Counted from the stretch's first letter, positions 51,656 to 60,226 are shown. The stretch: DNA of 64,000 bases from Salsuginibacillus kocurii DSM 18087 (GCF_000377705.1 NZ_KB898633.1:1-64000); one strand, 5' to 3'. A program made the numbers and translations. Notes: generated by a model from the letters alone, not told the origin.

Positions 51656-51687
51656 GGGGTCGTGGTGCACAGTAAAAGGAGGGCGTT

Positions 51688-52401
51688 ATGAAACATAGTA
51701 TGGTTGCACTTCTTTCTATTGTCAGCTTAAGTGTGTTGGTGGCCTGCGGACAAGGAAGCAGCGGCCAGGAGTTGGAGGAGGAGGTCATTACGGATGACCA
51801 TATTGTGGCCTATTTTGAAGGAATTGAAGACGGGCGGGTTATTCTGGATATTACCGATGCCAGAGCGCAGCATCTAAAAGAACAGGGCGCGGATGTAACC
51901 GATTCGATGGTTCATTTGGTGCAGGTGGAAAAGACAGATGAACTGGTAGTAGCAAATAGTGAAGGAGAGGCGATCGAGTGGGACGAGTTAGATCCACATG
52001 ACCGCATGTATATCGATTACGATCTTAGCACCTACAATACCGGACAGACAACCATTGAATTGGATCATTTGATTTTAGACGACGGGGCCGGTAAGGACGA
52101 ACTAATCGGCGCTCAACTTCCTGATGATGAGGAAGCTTACCGCATCATTATCGTCCATGACGAAGGACAAGTGCTCGAAGAATCCGTAGAGGAAGAGGAC
52201 TTCAATGAAGTGTTGGCAGAAACCCCGCTCGAGAGCTATGCTACCGTCCATCAGCAAGACGGACATCGGATGGGGGATTATGTAAACGCGTTAGATATTG
52301 AAAAAGAACTCCCAGTTTATCTTATTTTGGACCATGAAGGCGTCACGTACAAAACAGATGAAGCAGAAGAAGCTTTATCTTATTTTGAAGATGAAATGTA
52401 A
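51688..52401 (+). CDS. Hypothetical acidic lipoprotein
   Basis: A 237-residue protein with lipobox LVAC (Cys near residue 20) and a strongly acidic mature part without a recognised domain. The start follows AAAGGAGGG. No relative among its neighbours, except that it shares the acidic lipoprotein style of the ABC binding proteins here. Function unknown. Confidence 0.65.
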   Translation: MKHSMVALLSIVSLSVLVACGQGSSGQELEEEVITDDHIVAYFEGIEDGRVILDITDARAQHLKEQGADVTDSMVHLVQVEKTDELVVANSEGEAIEWDELDPHDRMYIDYDLSTYNTGQTTIELDHLILDDGAGKDELIGAQLPDDEEAYRIIIVHDEGQVLEESVEEEDFNEVLAETPLESYATVHQQDGHRMGDYVNALDIEKELPVYLILDHEGVTYKTDEAEEALSYFEDEM

Positions 52402-52580
52402 CAACGGAGAGAACGTTTTAAAATGGGAGCCTTCCTGCTTATCTGAGGCTCTCCATATATATGTGTATGTACAGACTTTGGAATCATATTTACCTTCCTC
52501 TTTAGAAATATCCGCATTTATGTTTCAGTTTTACGATGGGTGGCAATAGATTATCACAATCTTAAAATAGGAGTGATAAT

Positions 52581-52898
52581 GTGACAGACCCAAAACGTGA
52601 GGCGGAAAACCAAATCAAAGAGATTCCAGAAGAAAAAAAGGAAGACATCTTACAGAGCTATAATCAATTTCAGGATTACCTGAAGTCAAAAATAGAAAAA
52701 GGCGAAGCACTAGGCTTAAACGAACATCAAATTGCTAAAGGTGCCGAACGAGTAGCTGAATATTTAAAGCGACATGAAGAACCGCGCAACACTGAAGAAA
52801 AGCTGCTTCAAGAAATGTGGAAAGTCGCTGATGAGGATGAAAAACATGCGATGGGCCACATTCTCGTTAAATTAGCTAAAGAACATGGTGACAGCTAA
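52581..52898 (+). CDS. DUF3243 (YmfJ-like) protein
   Basis: A 105-residue soluble helical protein. The segments FQDYLKSKIEKGEALGLNEHQIAKGAERVAEYL and EEKLLQEMWKVADEDEKHAMGHILVKL follow the DUF3243 pattern seen in Bacillus YmfJ, here with about 25 extra N-terminal residues. Function unknown. GTG start preceded by TAGGAGTG. Confidence 0.8.
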   Translation: MTDPKREAENQIKEIPEEKKEDILQSYNQFQDYLKSKIEKGEALGLNEHQIAKGAERVAEYLKRHEEPRNTEEKLLQEMWKVADEDEKHAMGHILVKLAKEHGDS

Positions 52899-52915
52899 GG
52901 GGATATGAAGCAACG

Positions 52916-52946
52916 GCGTCAGCGGAAAAACCGCTGACGCTTTTTT
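52916..52946 (+). terminator. Rho-independent terminator of the DUF3243 gene
   Basis: Perfect 10-bp stem GCGTCAGCGG/CCGCTGACGC with loop AAAAA, followed by TTTTTT. Confidence 0.92.
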
Positions 52947-53041
52947 ACACCGAAAGCATGTAAAAATAGTTGAAGGAAACGGTATACGTGCAACGAAGGC
53001 TCAGCCTACGTCGTAGACTTGGCTTGGTCAAGTTTTCTTTA
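52947..53041 (+). repeat. Post-terminator dispersed repeat, copy C
   Basis: Begins ACACCGAAAGCATG right after the T-tract, then GGAAACGGTATACGTGCAA, GGCTCAGCCTACG, and ends CAAGTTTTCTTTA. Closest to copy A at 25468. Confidence 0.78.
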
Positions 53042-53073
53042 CGCGCTTGAAGCAGGAGCTGATCTCTTTGGGC

Positions 53074-53130
53074 GAGTGATTTGTATTTGCTGTGGAATGA
53101 TTTGTATGTTGCGGAAAATGATTAGTACCG
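53074..53130. repeat. 21-bp array, three units (core AATGATTAGTA / AGTGATTTGTA)
   Basis: Units begin at 53074, 53095 and 53116, each 21 bp, sharing TGATTTGTAT or TGATTAGTA. It is the same motif family as 12926-12988. It lies in the 360-bp gap after the DUF3243 gene; the rest up to 53258 holds no supported feature. Confidence 0.7.
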
Positions 53131-53258
53131 GCCTCCCCCGACCGGCGCATTTATTCTATCCAGAGAGTAGCATCGAAGGATTCACAAACAAGCTGTATAT
53201 GTTAGGCTATGAATAAAGCATGTAAGTACAAAGAATGATACATATGGAGTGAACGATA

Positions 53259-54017
53259 TTGAAAAAATTAGGAGTAGCGGCCGCAACGTTAGCCTTGTTC
53301 CTCGTACCGAATCAAACAGATGCCTTTGAGATGAATGAAAGCATGAATAATGGGGACGATTCCTTTGGCACCGCTCCATCCTCTTCATTTGAAGACGAGA
53401 ATACATCTTTTGGCGACAACAGTTCCAACGTTTTTAATCAGGATGAAGAATCTGGAGAAAGCTCGTTTGGAGATAGCAACCGCCAATCGCGTGATGCTTT
53501 TTTTAATGGCGGCGACAATCAAGAAGTCGATATTTGGGAAGGTTCCGGTGATGGCGCGTCCGCTGAGAGCTTCGACGGAAATGAACAGGGAACCTTCGGT
53601 GTACCTGAGCGTGTTGCCGAGTTGGAAGAAGAAATGGACAGCGGAGCTCCTGCCGGCGAACCAGCGCCTGAAGGGCATGACGAACCAGCTGGAGCTGAGC
53701 CTGGCGGAGCATCAGCCACGGAGCAGCAAGAGACCGCTCCCGAAGACGATCTCCTAAATGAAACCGTAGAAGATGGTGATATGTTCGGATCACTTGAGGA
53801 AGAACTGATGGAAGGCGGCGACCCTGAAGTGATCGATGCACTTCTCCAGCAATTCATGGGCGGTATGAATGAAGGCATGGATCCCGGCATGGGGAGCGGA
53901 AGCGGCGGCTTTGATATGAACCAATCGCTCGATCCCATGCTAAACGCCCCCGCCGGGACGGGTGAGATGAATCAGATGGACCCGGCCATGACCTCGCCGG
54001 ACGTATCCATGCCGTAA
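53259..54017 (+). CDS. Hypothetical exported Asp/Glu/Gly/Met-rich protein
   Basis: A 252-residue protein with signal peptide (MKKLGVAAATLALFLVPNQ, probable cut after TDA) and a low-complexity, strongly acidic mature part: several SFGD/SFG motifs near the N-terminus, an Ala/Pro/Glu stretch, and a Gly/Met-rich C-terminus with repeated MDP and MNQ. Likely disordered and secreted. TTG start with GGAG 9 nt upstream. No family recognised. Confidence 0.65.
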   Translation: MKKLGVAAATLALFLVPNQTDAFEMNESMNNGDDSFGTAPSSSFEDENTSFGDNSSNVFNQDEESGESSFGDSNRQSRDAFFNGGDNQEVDIWEGSGDGASAESFDGNEQGTFGVPERVAELEEEMDSGAPAGEPAPEGHDEPAGAEPGGASATEQQETAPEDDLLNETVEDGDMFGSLEEELMEGGDPEVIDALLQQFMGGMNEGMDPGMGSGSGGFDMNQSLDPMLNAPAGTGEMNQMDPAMTSPDVSMP

Positions 54018-54143
54018 AGGACAATGCAGAGCAGCGATAGCGGGATTTCGTTACGGACATCTAGTCCTTTATTTTAAAAAATCGAGAGGTTTTTAGAACG
54101 TAGCGGAAGACATGACCGTCTGCGCTGCCATAAGGATAAACAC

Positions 54144-54179
54144 TCAGCTGTGATCATTGCTCACGGCTGTTTTTTTTTT
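54144..54179 (+). terminator. Rho-independent terminator
   Basis: Nine-bp stem CAGCTGTGA/TCACGGCTG (one G-U) with a 7-nt loop, followed by ten T residues. Confidence 0.88.
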
Positions 54180-54266
54180 CGGCAACGGCTCTTGTTCTCC
54201 GAAAAAAAGAGTTCCATTTTTTTCTCGTGCAGGGTGTATAATAACAAGAAAGGAAGGGGGAATTCG

Positions 54267-55046
54267 ATGAGTAACGAAGAAGTGAAAAAAGCATTTGGTG
54301 CAGCTGCTGATGATTATGTCAAAAGTGAGCTCCACGCCAAAGGAGAGGATTTGCAGGCGCTGCTTGAGGCGATCCAACCAGCAGCAGGCAAGGAGGAGGT
54401 ACTGGATGTAGCGACCGGCGCAGGTCATGTTGTCCATACGGTTGCCCCTCACGTAAAGCGTGTAACAGCCACAGATATGACCCCGGAAATGCTAGAAACA
54501 GCGCAAGCTTTTGTGGCGAGCAAAGGCCATACCAACGTAACTTTCACCGAAGCCGCTGCCGAATCATTACCTTTCGCACTCGAGCAATTTGACCTTGTCA
54601 TCACGCGCTTAGCCGCTCATCATTTCGCAGCGACGGAAGCTTTTATTAAAGAAGCATGGCGCGTGCTCAAGCCGGGCGGGCGGCTGTACGTGCTTGATAA
54701 TGTAGCACCGGAAGACGAAGACTTGGACCACTTTTATAATAAAATCGAAAAATGGCGCGATCCCAGCCATAACCGTGCGTTTAAAAAAACAGAGTGGATG
54801 CAGCTGATCGAAGCGCACTCCTTTAACGTTGAACAGGTCCGCTCCTTTTCAAAACGATTCACATTTAACGACTGGTGTGACCGCATGAAAGTCCCTGCGG
54901 CTGAACAAGAAAAACTTAGTTCCTATATGTTGAGCCAAGACGAACGGTTTCAGCAAGCATTCTCCATTGACCAAGCCTTGGATGGCAGCGTTGAAAGCTT
55001 CAGCGGCCAGTCTATTCTGCTTCAAGCCCAAAAACAGCCATCATGA
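54267..55046 (+). CDS. Class I SAM-dependent methyltransferase (UbiE/COQ5-like)
   Basis: A 259-residue methyltransferase: motif I LDVATGAGHVVHTVAPHV, the acidic ATDMTPEML, and post-I AAESLPFALEQFDLVITRLAAHHF, then VLKPGGRLYVLDNVAPE. This is the UbiE-like (Methyltransf_11) branch, but the substrate is unknown. The start at 54267 follows AAGGAAGGGGG. Confidence 0.85.
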   Translation: MSNEEVKKAFGAAADDYVKSELHAKGEDLQALLEAIQPAAGKEEVLDVATGAGHVVHTVAPHVKRVTATDMTPEMLETAQAFVASKGHTNVTFTEAAAESLPFALEQFDLVITRLAAHHFAATEAFIKEAWRVLKPGGRLYVLDNVAPEDEDLDHFYNKIEKWRDPSHNRAFKKTEWMQLIEAHSFNVEQVRSFSKRFTFNDWCDRMKVPAAEQEKLSSYMLSQDERFQQAFSIDQALDGSVESFSGQSILLQAQKQPS

Positions 55047-55052
55047 AAACAA

Positions 55053-55084
55053 GAGGTTGAGCATTACCGCCAATGCTCAACCTT
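55053..55084. terminator. Bidirectional terminator
   Basis: Twelve-bp stem AGGTTGAGCATT/AATGCTCAACCT around 6 nt between convergent genes; it overlaps the last codons of the DUF1992 gene. Confidence 0.8.
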
Positions 55085-55426
55085 CTGTTTAATCGTATCT
55101 TGAGAAACTAATCCTCGCTGCATAGATGGAGACGGGCACATACGATTATAGGTGCGAATGTGCTCGTTAATCACTTCAATATCTGAAGCAACCGCCGCGC
55201 CTGCCTCCATTCGTTTCACAACCCTAGCCATCTCCCGGCCGATCTCTTGCTGCACCTCAATCCACGGAGGTGTGTAATTCGCCTGTTTCACAATACCTGA
55301 CAAAGCATCTTCTTTTAAAAATTTGTCCGAAAGCGGCTTGCCTTTCCCTGGCAAGTCATGTTCATTTCTTTCTTTTTCAAACTGTTGGTAACTGGATTCG
55401 AACCTTTTGTTTGTGCGGTCACTCAA
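55064..55426 (-). CDS. DUF1992 (DnaJ-related) protein
   Basis: A 120-residue protein with DLPGKGKPLSDKFLKEDALSGIVKQANYTPPWIEVQQEIGREM, the DUF1992 pattern (related to the C-terminal conserved region of DNAJC28-type proteins). TTG 55426 is preferred because GAGGTGGGG lies at suitable distance; GTG 55438 would add four residues. Function unknown. Confidence 0.78.
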   Translation of the reverse strand: MSDRTNKRFESSYQQFEKERNEHDLPGKGKPLSDKFLKEDALSGIVKQANYTPPWIEVQQEIGREMARVVKRMEAGAAVASDIEVINEHIRTYNRMCPSPSMQRGLVSQDTIKQKVEHWR

Positions 55427-55579
55427 GGTTATCCCCACCTCGTAAGATAGTAGCCGTCGTTTGTTTGCTTCTCTCTATATATTTATATTCTCAGTTTTTA
55501 TTCCGGTCCCTTCCCATTTATGTGAACATCGTGCGAACGGGGATCTTGCCCATGTGGTCTCGACTTTTGCTGACAGCCC

Positions 55580-56305
55580 TTACCACTCAAAGAAGAATTT
55601 AAGTGTCATCACGATAACCGCATAGCCGATCGCTGCCAGTGAAAAAATCGGGAAATGAGCCTGCGCTTCGGAAGGAAGTTCAAATTTCACCACGTTTAAA
55701 ATCATCGCGCCGGAAATAAACGCAAAGACGATGGATAACGCAAACGGAGTAAGGGTAAGAAACATTCCACAAAGCCAACCAATAATAATGCCACAGGCCA
55801 AAATGTAACGACCTAATTTATTATAACGGCGGGCATCTTCACGCCATAAATCATGGGCCACCGCCACAAAATGCATCCCGATCGCAATCACATAAAAGAG
55901 AGCCTGCACTCCTTCCACATCAGCAGAAATAACAATATAGGCAATTAATAAATTATAGACAGAAAAGAAAGACACCTGAACCCAAAAAAAAGGGCCGCCC
56001 TCTTCATCATCCCGCTGTCTTAAAAAGTAATTGGCCGTGTTTTGTACCGCAAATAAAGATAATAAACCGATCAGACCGAAAAAATAAAGTTCGGATTCCA
56101 TCGCAAAGCCCTCAGTCTGATCCCCAAAATCGGACTGCTCTTCATGCAAAGCTGGAAGTATATAAACAAACACATAAGACACCGCTACCCCGCCCGAAAA
56201 CGAAAGCCAACGCAACCGCTGCACCCTCGAAGCAGGGAGAATATGGTTCGTCAATAAATGAATAGCAATAAAAGCTAAACCTGTAATAAACGCATCGAAT
56301 GTCAA
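55580..56305 (-). CDS. Eight-helix membrane protein, distantly ZIP-like
   Basis: A 241-residue membrane protein with about eight hydrophobic helices. The segments FSGGVAVSYVFVYILPAL, a His-Glu pair in LPALHEEQSD, VAVAHDLWRED and FAFISGAMILNVVKFELP recall the pattern of ZIP-type metal transporters, but the canonical ZIP motif is weak. Function unknown. Confidence 0.6.
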   Translation of the reverse strand: MTFDAFITGLAFIAIHLLTNHILPASRVQRLRWLSFSGGVAVSYVFVYILPALHEEQSDFGDQTEGFAMESELYFFGLIGLLSLFAVQNTANYFLRQRDDEEGGPFFWVQVSFFSVYNLLIAYIVISADVEGVQALFYVIAIGMHFVAVAHDLWREDARRYNKLGRYILACGIIIGWLCGMFLTLTPFALSIVFAFISGAMILNVVKFELPSEAQAHFPIFSLAAIGYAVIVMTLKFFFEW

Positions 56306-56711
56306 GGGGCTGCCTCCTCAACCTATACTCTCGCTCATTTTCTACTATGTATTTTACAGGGTAGACCGTATAGGCTCAATTAAGACCGTCGATTGAGAAG
56401 AAGACAAGAGGTCCTAACCTTGTAACCAGAGCATCTACCGAGCATGATCCTCCATAAAACACAGCAGGAAAACCACCTATGGCAGCTTTCCCTTCCAGCC
56501 TATACAACCCCGTCATTTCTACCCTTTTCTATGAGACATTAAACAAGACGGGCGTGAGCGGTTGAATTCGACGAGCAAAGGAAGACACTTGAAAGGAACG
56601 GAAGTCTATTGGAAAAAATCATTACCGTGGTGGAAGAAGAAAGAAGACGTATGAGTTAGAGCCGTACAGGCTAAAGGAATAGAAATAGGAAAAGCGCAAG
56701 GCGGGTTTAAG
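56306..56711. other. Intergenic region with a possible gene remnant
   Basis: A 406-bp gap. At 56559-56657 an open frame without a start codon encodes a helical, charged tail ending ...LLEKIITVVEEERRRMS, which looks like the end of a lost gene. No promoter or terminator was recognised. Confidence 0.35.
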
Positions 56712-57149
56712 ATGGAAAGTAATTTATCATGTATAAGCTACCCCATGACGAAGGGGACAAGGCTAGACCCGGACATAGATTTTATTGATGAGAGAAAAAA
56801 TAATAGACTATATCTTGTTAGTGGCATGGCTATGCCTACTCCTATTTACCAACAGGCTGATTTTTTCGATGAATTAATTGTGATTATTCGCGAAAATGAA
56901 ATACATTGGACCAATTATGGTGGCCATTATGCTGCTCGTAATGGGATTAAGCATTTAATGTATAAAGCTATGAAATATTCAACTGTTTTAACAATGAACG
57001 TTATCAACTATGACCAATCTACAATTAAAGAGAACAGCCCTGCCTTTTCAGATGTTCATACAGATTTATCAGAGCAAACCATCTACACTAAATTTCCTGA
57101 AATGGATACTAACAAGGGTGCTAAGGATTATTGTCCCTTTGTTAATTAA
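56712..57149 (+). CDS. Hypothetical protein, AT-rich, unlike its neighbours
   Basis: A 145-residue protein (SNLSCISYPMTKGTRLDPDIDF at the N-terminus, HWTNYGGHYAARNG in the middle, KDYCPFVN at the end). No family recognised. AT-richer and less acidic than the genes on both sides, with no clear consensus ribosome-binding site (AAGGCGGG upstream). It may have been acquired by transfer or be a shortened remnant. Confidence 0.5.
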   Translation: MESNLSCISYPMTKGTRLDPDIDFIDERKNNRLYLVSGMAMPTPIYQQADFFDELIVIIRENEIHWTNYGGHYAARNGIKHLMYKAMKYSTVLTMNVINYDQSTIKENSPAFSDVHTDLSEQTIYTKFPEMDTNKGAKDYCPFVN

Positions 57150-57307
57150 CCCTTCTCTATAGAGTTGATAAAACCACAACATGATCCCTTGTTCTACGCT
57201 CTTGCCCTTCTAAGCCCTTCATTTGCCAAAAGCAACTTTTCCCGTCTCCTAATTTCGAAAATTCTGGTAAACTAGGGATGTTAAGTAGAAGAAGGGAGGG
57301 GGCTTGT

Positions 57308-58447
57308 ATGCGGGCTACGAGTATAGAAAATAAGATCTACGCGTGGTTTCATCATTTACATGTGCATCCTGAGCCGAGCTGGAGTGAGTGGGAAACGACG
57401 AATTATATTCAGCATGAGCTGGAAGCGGCAGGGATACAGGTGGAGACGTTTGGTGATATACCGGGACTTACAGCTACGATTGGGAGTGGAAGGCCAATTG
57501 TTGGGCTGCGAGCGGATATGGATGCTCTGATGCAGGAAGTGGACGGTGTTTATCAGGCTAATCATTCCTGCGGCCATGACGGGCATATGACGATGGTAAC
57601 GGCTGCGGCCTACCTTCTTAAAGAGTTGGAACCGGACCTTGTGGGAACGGTGAAGCTCATTTATCAGCCGGCTGAAGAAAAAGCGACGGGGGCGCTTGCG
57701 CTAGTGGAGAAAGGAGTGGTGGACGAGCTCGATTATTTGTTTGGCCTGCATATGCGTCCGGAAAATGAATTGCCATATGGAAAGGCTTCGGTCTCGATTA
57801 GCCACGGTTCGGCGGCGTTTTTTGAAGGGGAGATCAAAGGTCGGGATATTCACGGAGGGAGACCCCATTTGGGTGCGAACGCGATTGAAGTAGGAGCTGA
57901 AATTAATCAGCAGCTGGCGGCGGTTCATGTGGATCCGCAAGTTCCACATAGTTTGAAGTTGACCCGCTTCCAAGCCGGGGGAGAGAGTCCGAACATTATA
58001 CCAGGAAACGCAACCTTTAGCGTCGACCTGCGCAGTCAGGACAATGCGTGGATGGATTATATGCAAAAAGAGCTGAAACGATTGATTGCGTATACGGCAA
58101 CACGAAACGATATTGAGATCGAGCTAAAACCGGCCGGAATGATTGCTGCCGCTCAAATTAGCGAGGAAGCTGAACAGAAGACACGGGCTGCGATTGAGCG
58201 GGTCATGGGGCCGGAGGCGGTAGCACCCAGGCTGGTGACTAGCGGCGGTGATGATTTTCATTTTTATACGATTAAACGGCCGCATTTAAAAGCAGCTATG
58301 ATCGGACTGGGGGCTAATTTAGCACCTGGCTTGCATGATGCGAATATGACCTTTGAGCGAAAAGCGCTTTTAACAGGAGCTGATCTTCTCGTAGAGACGG
58401 TGCTGGCCGCATGTAATCAGGAAGGTCCCGATGCTGATTTACACTGA
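57308..58447 (+). CDS. M20-family amidohydrolase/aminoacylase (AmhX-like)
   Basis: A 379-residue metallohydrolase: metal ligands in GLRADMDAL and HSCGHDGHMTMV, catalytic Glu in YQPAEEKATGALAL, GLHMRPENELPYG and the dimerisation domain IHGGRPHLGANAIEV, ending with the final ligand in GLHDANM. It is the M20D type, hydrolysing N-acyl amino acids or amides in the cytoplasm; similarity to Bacillus AmhX is the best guess. ATG 57308 is used after GGGAGGGGG. Confidence 0.85.
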   Translation: MRATSIENKIYAWFHHLHVHPEPSWSEWETTNYIQHELEAAGIQVETFGDIPGLTATIGSGRPIVGLRADMDALMQEVDGVYQANHSCGHDGHMTMVTAAAYLLKELEPDLVGTVKLIYQPAEEKATGALALVEKGVVDELDYLFGLHMRPENELPYGKASVSISHGSAAFFEGEIKGRDIHGGRPHLGANAIEVGAEINQQLAAVHVDPQVPHSLKLTRFQAGGESPNIIPGNATFSVDLRSQDNAWMDYMQKELKRLIAYTATRNDIEIELKPAGMIAAAQISEEAEQKTRAAIERVMGPEAVAPRLVTSGGDDFHFYTIKRPHLKAAMIGLGANLAPGLHDANMTFERKALLTGADLLVETVLAACNQEGPDADLH

Positions 58448-58505
58448 AGACAGGAAGAGATGAAAGAAGACGATAGACGCTTCATAAAAGGTTACATATA
58501 CACAA

Positions 58506-58538
58506 AACGAGTCGTTAAGCGCAGCTTAACGACTCGTT
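58506..58538 (-). terminator. Terminator of the macrolide phosphotransferase gene
   Basis: Perfect 15-bp stem AACGAGTCGTTAAGC/GCTTAACGACTCGTT with loop GCA, 8 nt beyond the stop codon. It may work in both directions. Confidence 0.85.
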
Positions 58539-58545
58539 ACGTTCC

Positions 58546-59442
58546 TTAACTTTCATGTGCAAGCATGTGGGCGGCTGCCTCATGCATCTCTTTCAGGCCT
58601 GAGACTTGCGCATATTCGGCAACAGTGATGCCGCTTGTTGAGAGGAGTTCAACGATGTGCTCTTCCATGCGGGCCCACGTTTTACCCCCGGCGTTGTCAT
58701 ACGCGTCAATTAACGTTTTCAGTCCTTCTTTACCAAAGAGTAGGTAGTGCGACATGAAATCTACCGACACATCAGCTATCCCTACTTCTGTCCAATCAAT
58801 TAAGCCGGTCACATAATTGTTCTGGTCAATAAGGATATGACCTGGATGGAGGTCTCCGTGTTTCACCCCGGTATGAGCTGGCCAAAGAGAATCATCAGCC
58901 AGCCATGCCTGCCAGCGCTCCCATAACGATTGATTAACCTCGTATTGTTCTTGCACCCGTTCCATTCGTTGTTTCATAGAGGTTCTTATCTCACTGGCAC
59001 GAAGCATTTCAACCCCGGTATGTTTGAATGCTTGCTGAGGTAATGCGTGTAAGTCTGCTAGAGCTTTACCTAAGGAGTGATAATATTCGGACGGTATATT
59101 GCTTTCATCAAAACTCCATACATAGTCTTGTTGTTCCATATCAATGGTAGCGGCAGGAACTCCACTTAGCTGTTTATAGGCAATGAAGTCTTCTGCGAAG
59201 ATAGACCAGTCGGGAGCTTGGAAGCTAGCATAGTTATTAATGATATCTAATGCTTTTTTCTCTGGCCGGGCATGTCTCATCGATTCTGGTCTGCGTGAAA
59301 TCCTCAGCAGCCATTTCTCACCGTTTCGGTCTTTAGCATGTGCGACTAGAAAGTCAACACCAGACTCATTGATTGTTATCGTATCTTCTAGAATATCTAG
59401 TCCGTTACTAGTTGCTACTTGTTTTACTTTACGTGTATTCAT
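58546..59442 (-). CDS. mph: Macrolide 2'-phosphotransferase
   Basis: A 298-residue aminoglycoside-phosphotransferase-fold kinase. The N-domain has ESGVDFLVAHAKDRNGEKWLLRISRRPES, typical of Mph enzymes; the catalytic loop is HGDLHPGHILID, where His replaces the usual Asn as in Mph, and LIDWTEVGIADV holds the metal-binding Asp. The enzyme uses GTP (usually) to phosphorylate the 2'-OH of macrolides in the cytoplasm, giving resistance. It has a GGAGG site and a 390-nt leader with attenuator features (59443-59828). Confidence 0.88.
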   Translation of the reverse strand: MNTRKVKQVATSNGLDILEDTITINESGVDFLVAHAKDRNGEKWLLRISRRPESMRHARPEKKALDIINNYASFQAPDWSIFAEDFIAYKQLSGVPAATIDMEQQDYVWSFDESNIPSEYYHSLGKALADLHALPQQAFKHTGVEMLRASEIRTSMKQRMERVQEQYEVNQSLWERWQAWLADDSLWPAHTGVKHGDLHPGHILIDQNNYVTGLIDWTEVGIADVSVDFMSHYLLFGKEGLKTLIDAYDNAGGKTWARMEEHIVELLSTSGITVAEYAQVSGLKEMHEAAAHMLAHES

Positions 59443-59532
59443 GTTTAGTTCCTCCTACTGATCATTTTAGGGTGATCTTCTAAGGCGAAAAAGCCGGTTT
59501 TCATCTTAATCAATAAGGGATGTAACCATAAA

Positions 59533-59562
59533 TACCCACAGACCGGCTGCTGTCTGTGGGTA
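59533..59562 (-). promoter_or_regulatory. Leader hairpin close to mph
   Basis: Perfect 11-bp stem TACCCACAGAC/GTCTGTGGGTA with an 8-nt loop, in the mph leader between the intrinsic terminator and the start codon. No long T-run follows on the minus strand. Confidence 0.55.
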
Positions 59563-59621
59563 GGAGTAAACGAGACTATAACAACTAGACGTCTCTCTTT
59601 GCATGAACAAAAAGACATACG

Positions 59622-59647
59622 AAAAAAAGACAGATGTATATCTGCCT
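59622..59647 (-). terminator. Intrinsic terminator inside the mph leader (attenuator)
   Basis: On the minus strand AGGCAGAT/ATCTGTCT (one G-U) with loop ATAC, followed by TTTTTTT. It lies 180 nt before mph and about 110 nt after the leader ORF. Confidence 0.7.
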
Positions 59648-59680
59648 CTCTTCACGTAAAAAAGTGTATACTTTCCCGTT

Positions 59681-59811
59681 GAAGATTATTAAAAATGTGC
59701 AGACTACTCCCGTTTACTCTGTTTTATGAAAACAGAGCCCTTGAACATATGAAGTTACTTCGTGTTCAAAGGTTGTTGGCGTAATCTTCCGGCATGCATC
59801 ATTTTTAATAA
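59681..59811 (-). ncRNA. Structured RNA leader with alternative pairing, upstream of mph
   Basis: In the leader RNA the segment CATTTTTAATAATCTTC (minus strand of 59681-59697) is complementary both to TTATTAAAAATG around the leader start codon (59800-59811) and to GAAGATTA across the RLR codons (59782-59789). Two inner hairpins lie between: CTCTGTTTT/AAAACAGAG (59717-59737) and TTGAACA/TGTTCAA (59741-59769). Mutually exclusive pairing of this kind is the hallmark of attenuation control. Confidence 0.65.
59755..59802 (-). CDS. Leader peptide with macrolide-arrest-type RLR motif
   Basis: A 15-residue frame, MMHAGRLRQQPLNTK, starting ATG ATG at 59802 with AGGAGGG 9 nt upstream (59812-59818). 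Arg-Leu-Arg at residues 6-8 is the +x+ motif at which macrolide-bound ribosomes stall; the ErmD leader has RLR at the same residue numbers in a 14-residue peptide. It is the first translated frame of the mph transcript. Identification rests on the motif, ribosome-binding site, promoter and downstream gene; no experiment is implied. Confidence 0.7.
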   Translation of the reverse strand: MMHAGRLRQQPLNTK

Positions 59812-59835
59812 CCCTCCTCTACTTCATGTAACACT

Positions 59836-59864
59836 ACTATACTTCAATTATAAGCAATTATCAA
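59836..59864 (-). promoter_or_regulatory. Sigma-A promoter of the mph leader transcript
   Basis: Minus strand TTGATA (59864-59859), 17-nt spacer, TATAGT (59841-59836). Transcription would begin near 59828, ten bases before the leader ribosome-binding site. Confidence 0.75.
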
Positions 59865-59883
59865 TACTGACCCCCACTCATAC

Positions 59884-60069
59884 TTAACTGCCTTCCGCAG
59901 GCACTGCTCGAAGCGGATTACCGACTTCCCCGGAGCGAGCGTTTACGTAAACGTCAGCAACCATGTTATCCATAATATAGTACGAGTAGAAGTTGATTGC
60001 TAAACGATAAGTAGTTATGTAGAGGTTCTGCCCGTTTTCTAGCTGAAGCGTCGCATATTCCAATTGCAT
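59884..60069 (-). CDS. Small hypothetical protein
   Basis: A 61-residue frame (MQLEYATLQLENGQNLYITT...NPLRAVPAEGS) with TAGGA 9 nt upstream. It has no recognised domain or membrane segment. It ends just before the mph promoter and could be a real small gene; codon use is not decisive. Confidence 0.4.
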   Translation of the reverse strand: MQLEYATLQLENGQNLYITTYRLAINFYSYYIMDNMVADVYVNARSGEVGNPLRAVPAEGS

Positions 60070-60147
60070 TTGGATTTCCTAAGTGAACCTTTTTAGACAG
60101 CTTCTTTTTGGAGGGGCAGTGCAGAGAATAAATGTGGTTTTGGTATT

Positions 60148-60199
60148 GATATTCATTCTCATTGTTAGTATTATAATATTGATAATGATAATCTATATC
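60148..60199. promoter_or_regulatory. Fur-box-like operators upstream of the iron-uptake operon
   Basis: GATAATGATAATCTATATC (60181-60199) matches the GATAATGATAATCATTATC Fur consensus at most positions. A second weaker site TGATATTCATTCTCATTG (60147-60164) lies 34 bp upstream. Iron repression of the following genes is likely. Confidence 0.75.
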
Positions 60200-60226
60200 A
60201 ATTAAATAGTAGGAGGATACATAAAG

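Noticed and set aside
59704-59748. Second short frame (14 residues, starting MFKGSVF) in the mph leader
   Set aside because: No ribosome-binding site, and its start lies inside a predicted hairpin; the RLR frame just upstream has a strong site.
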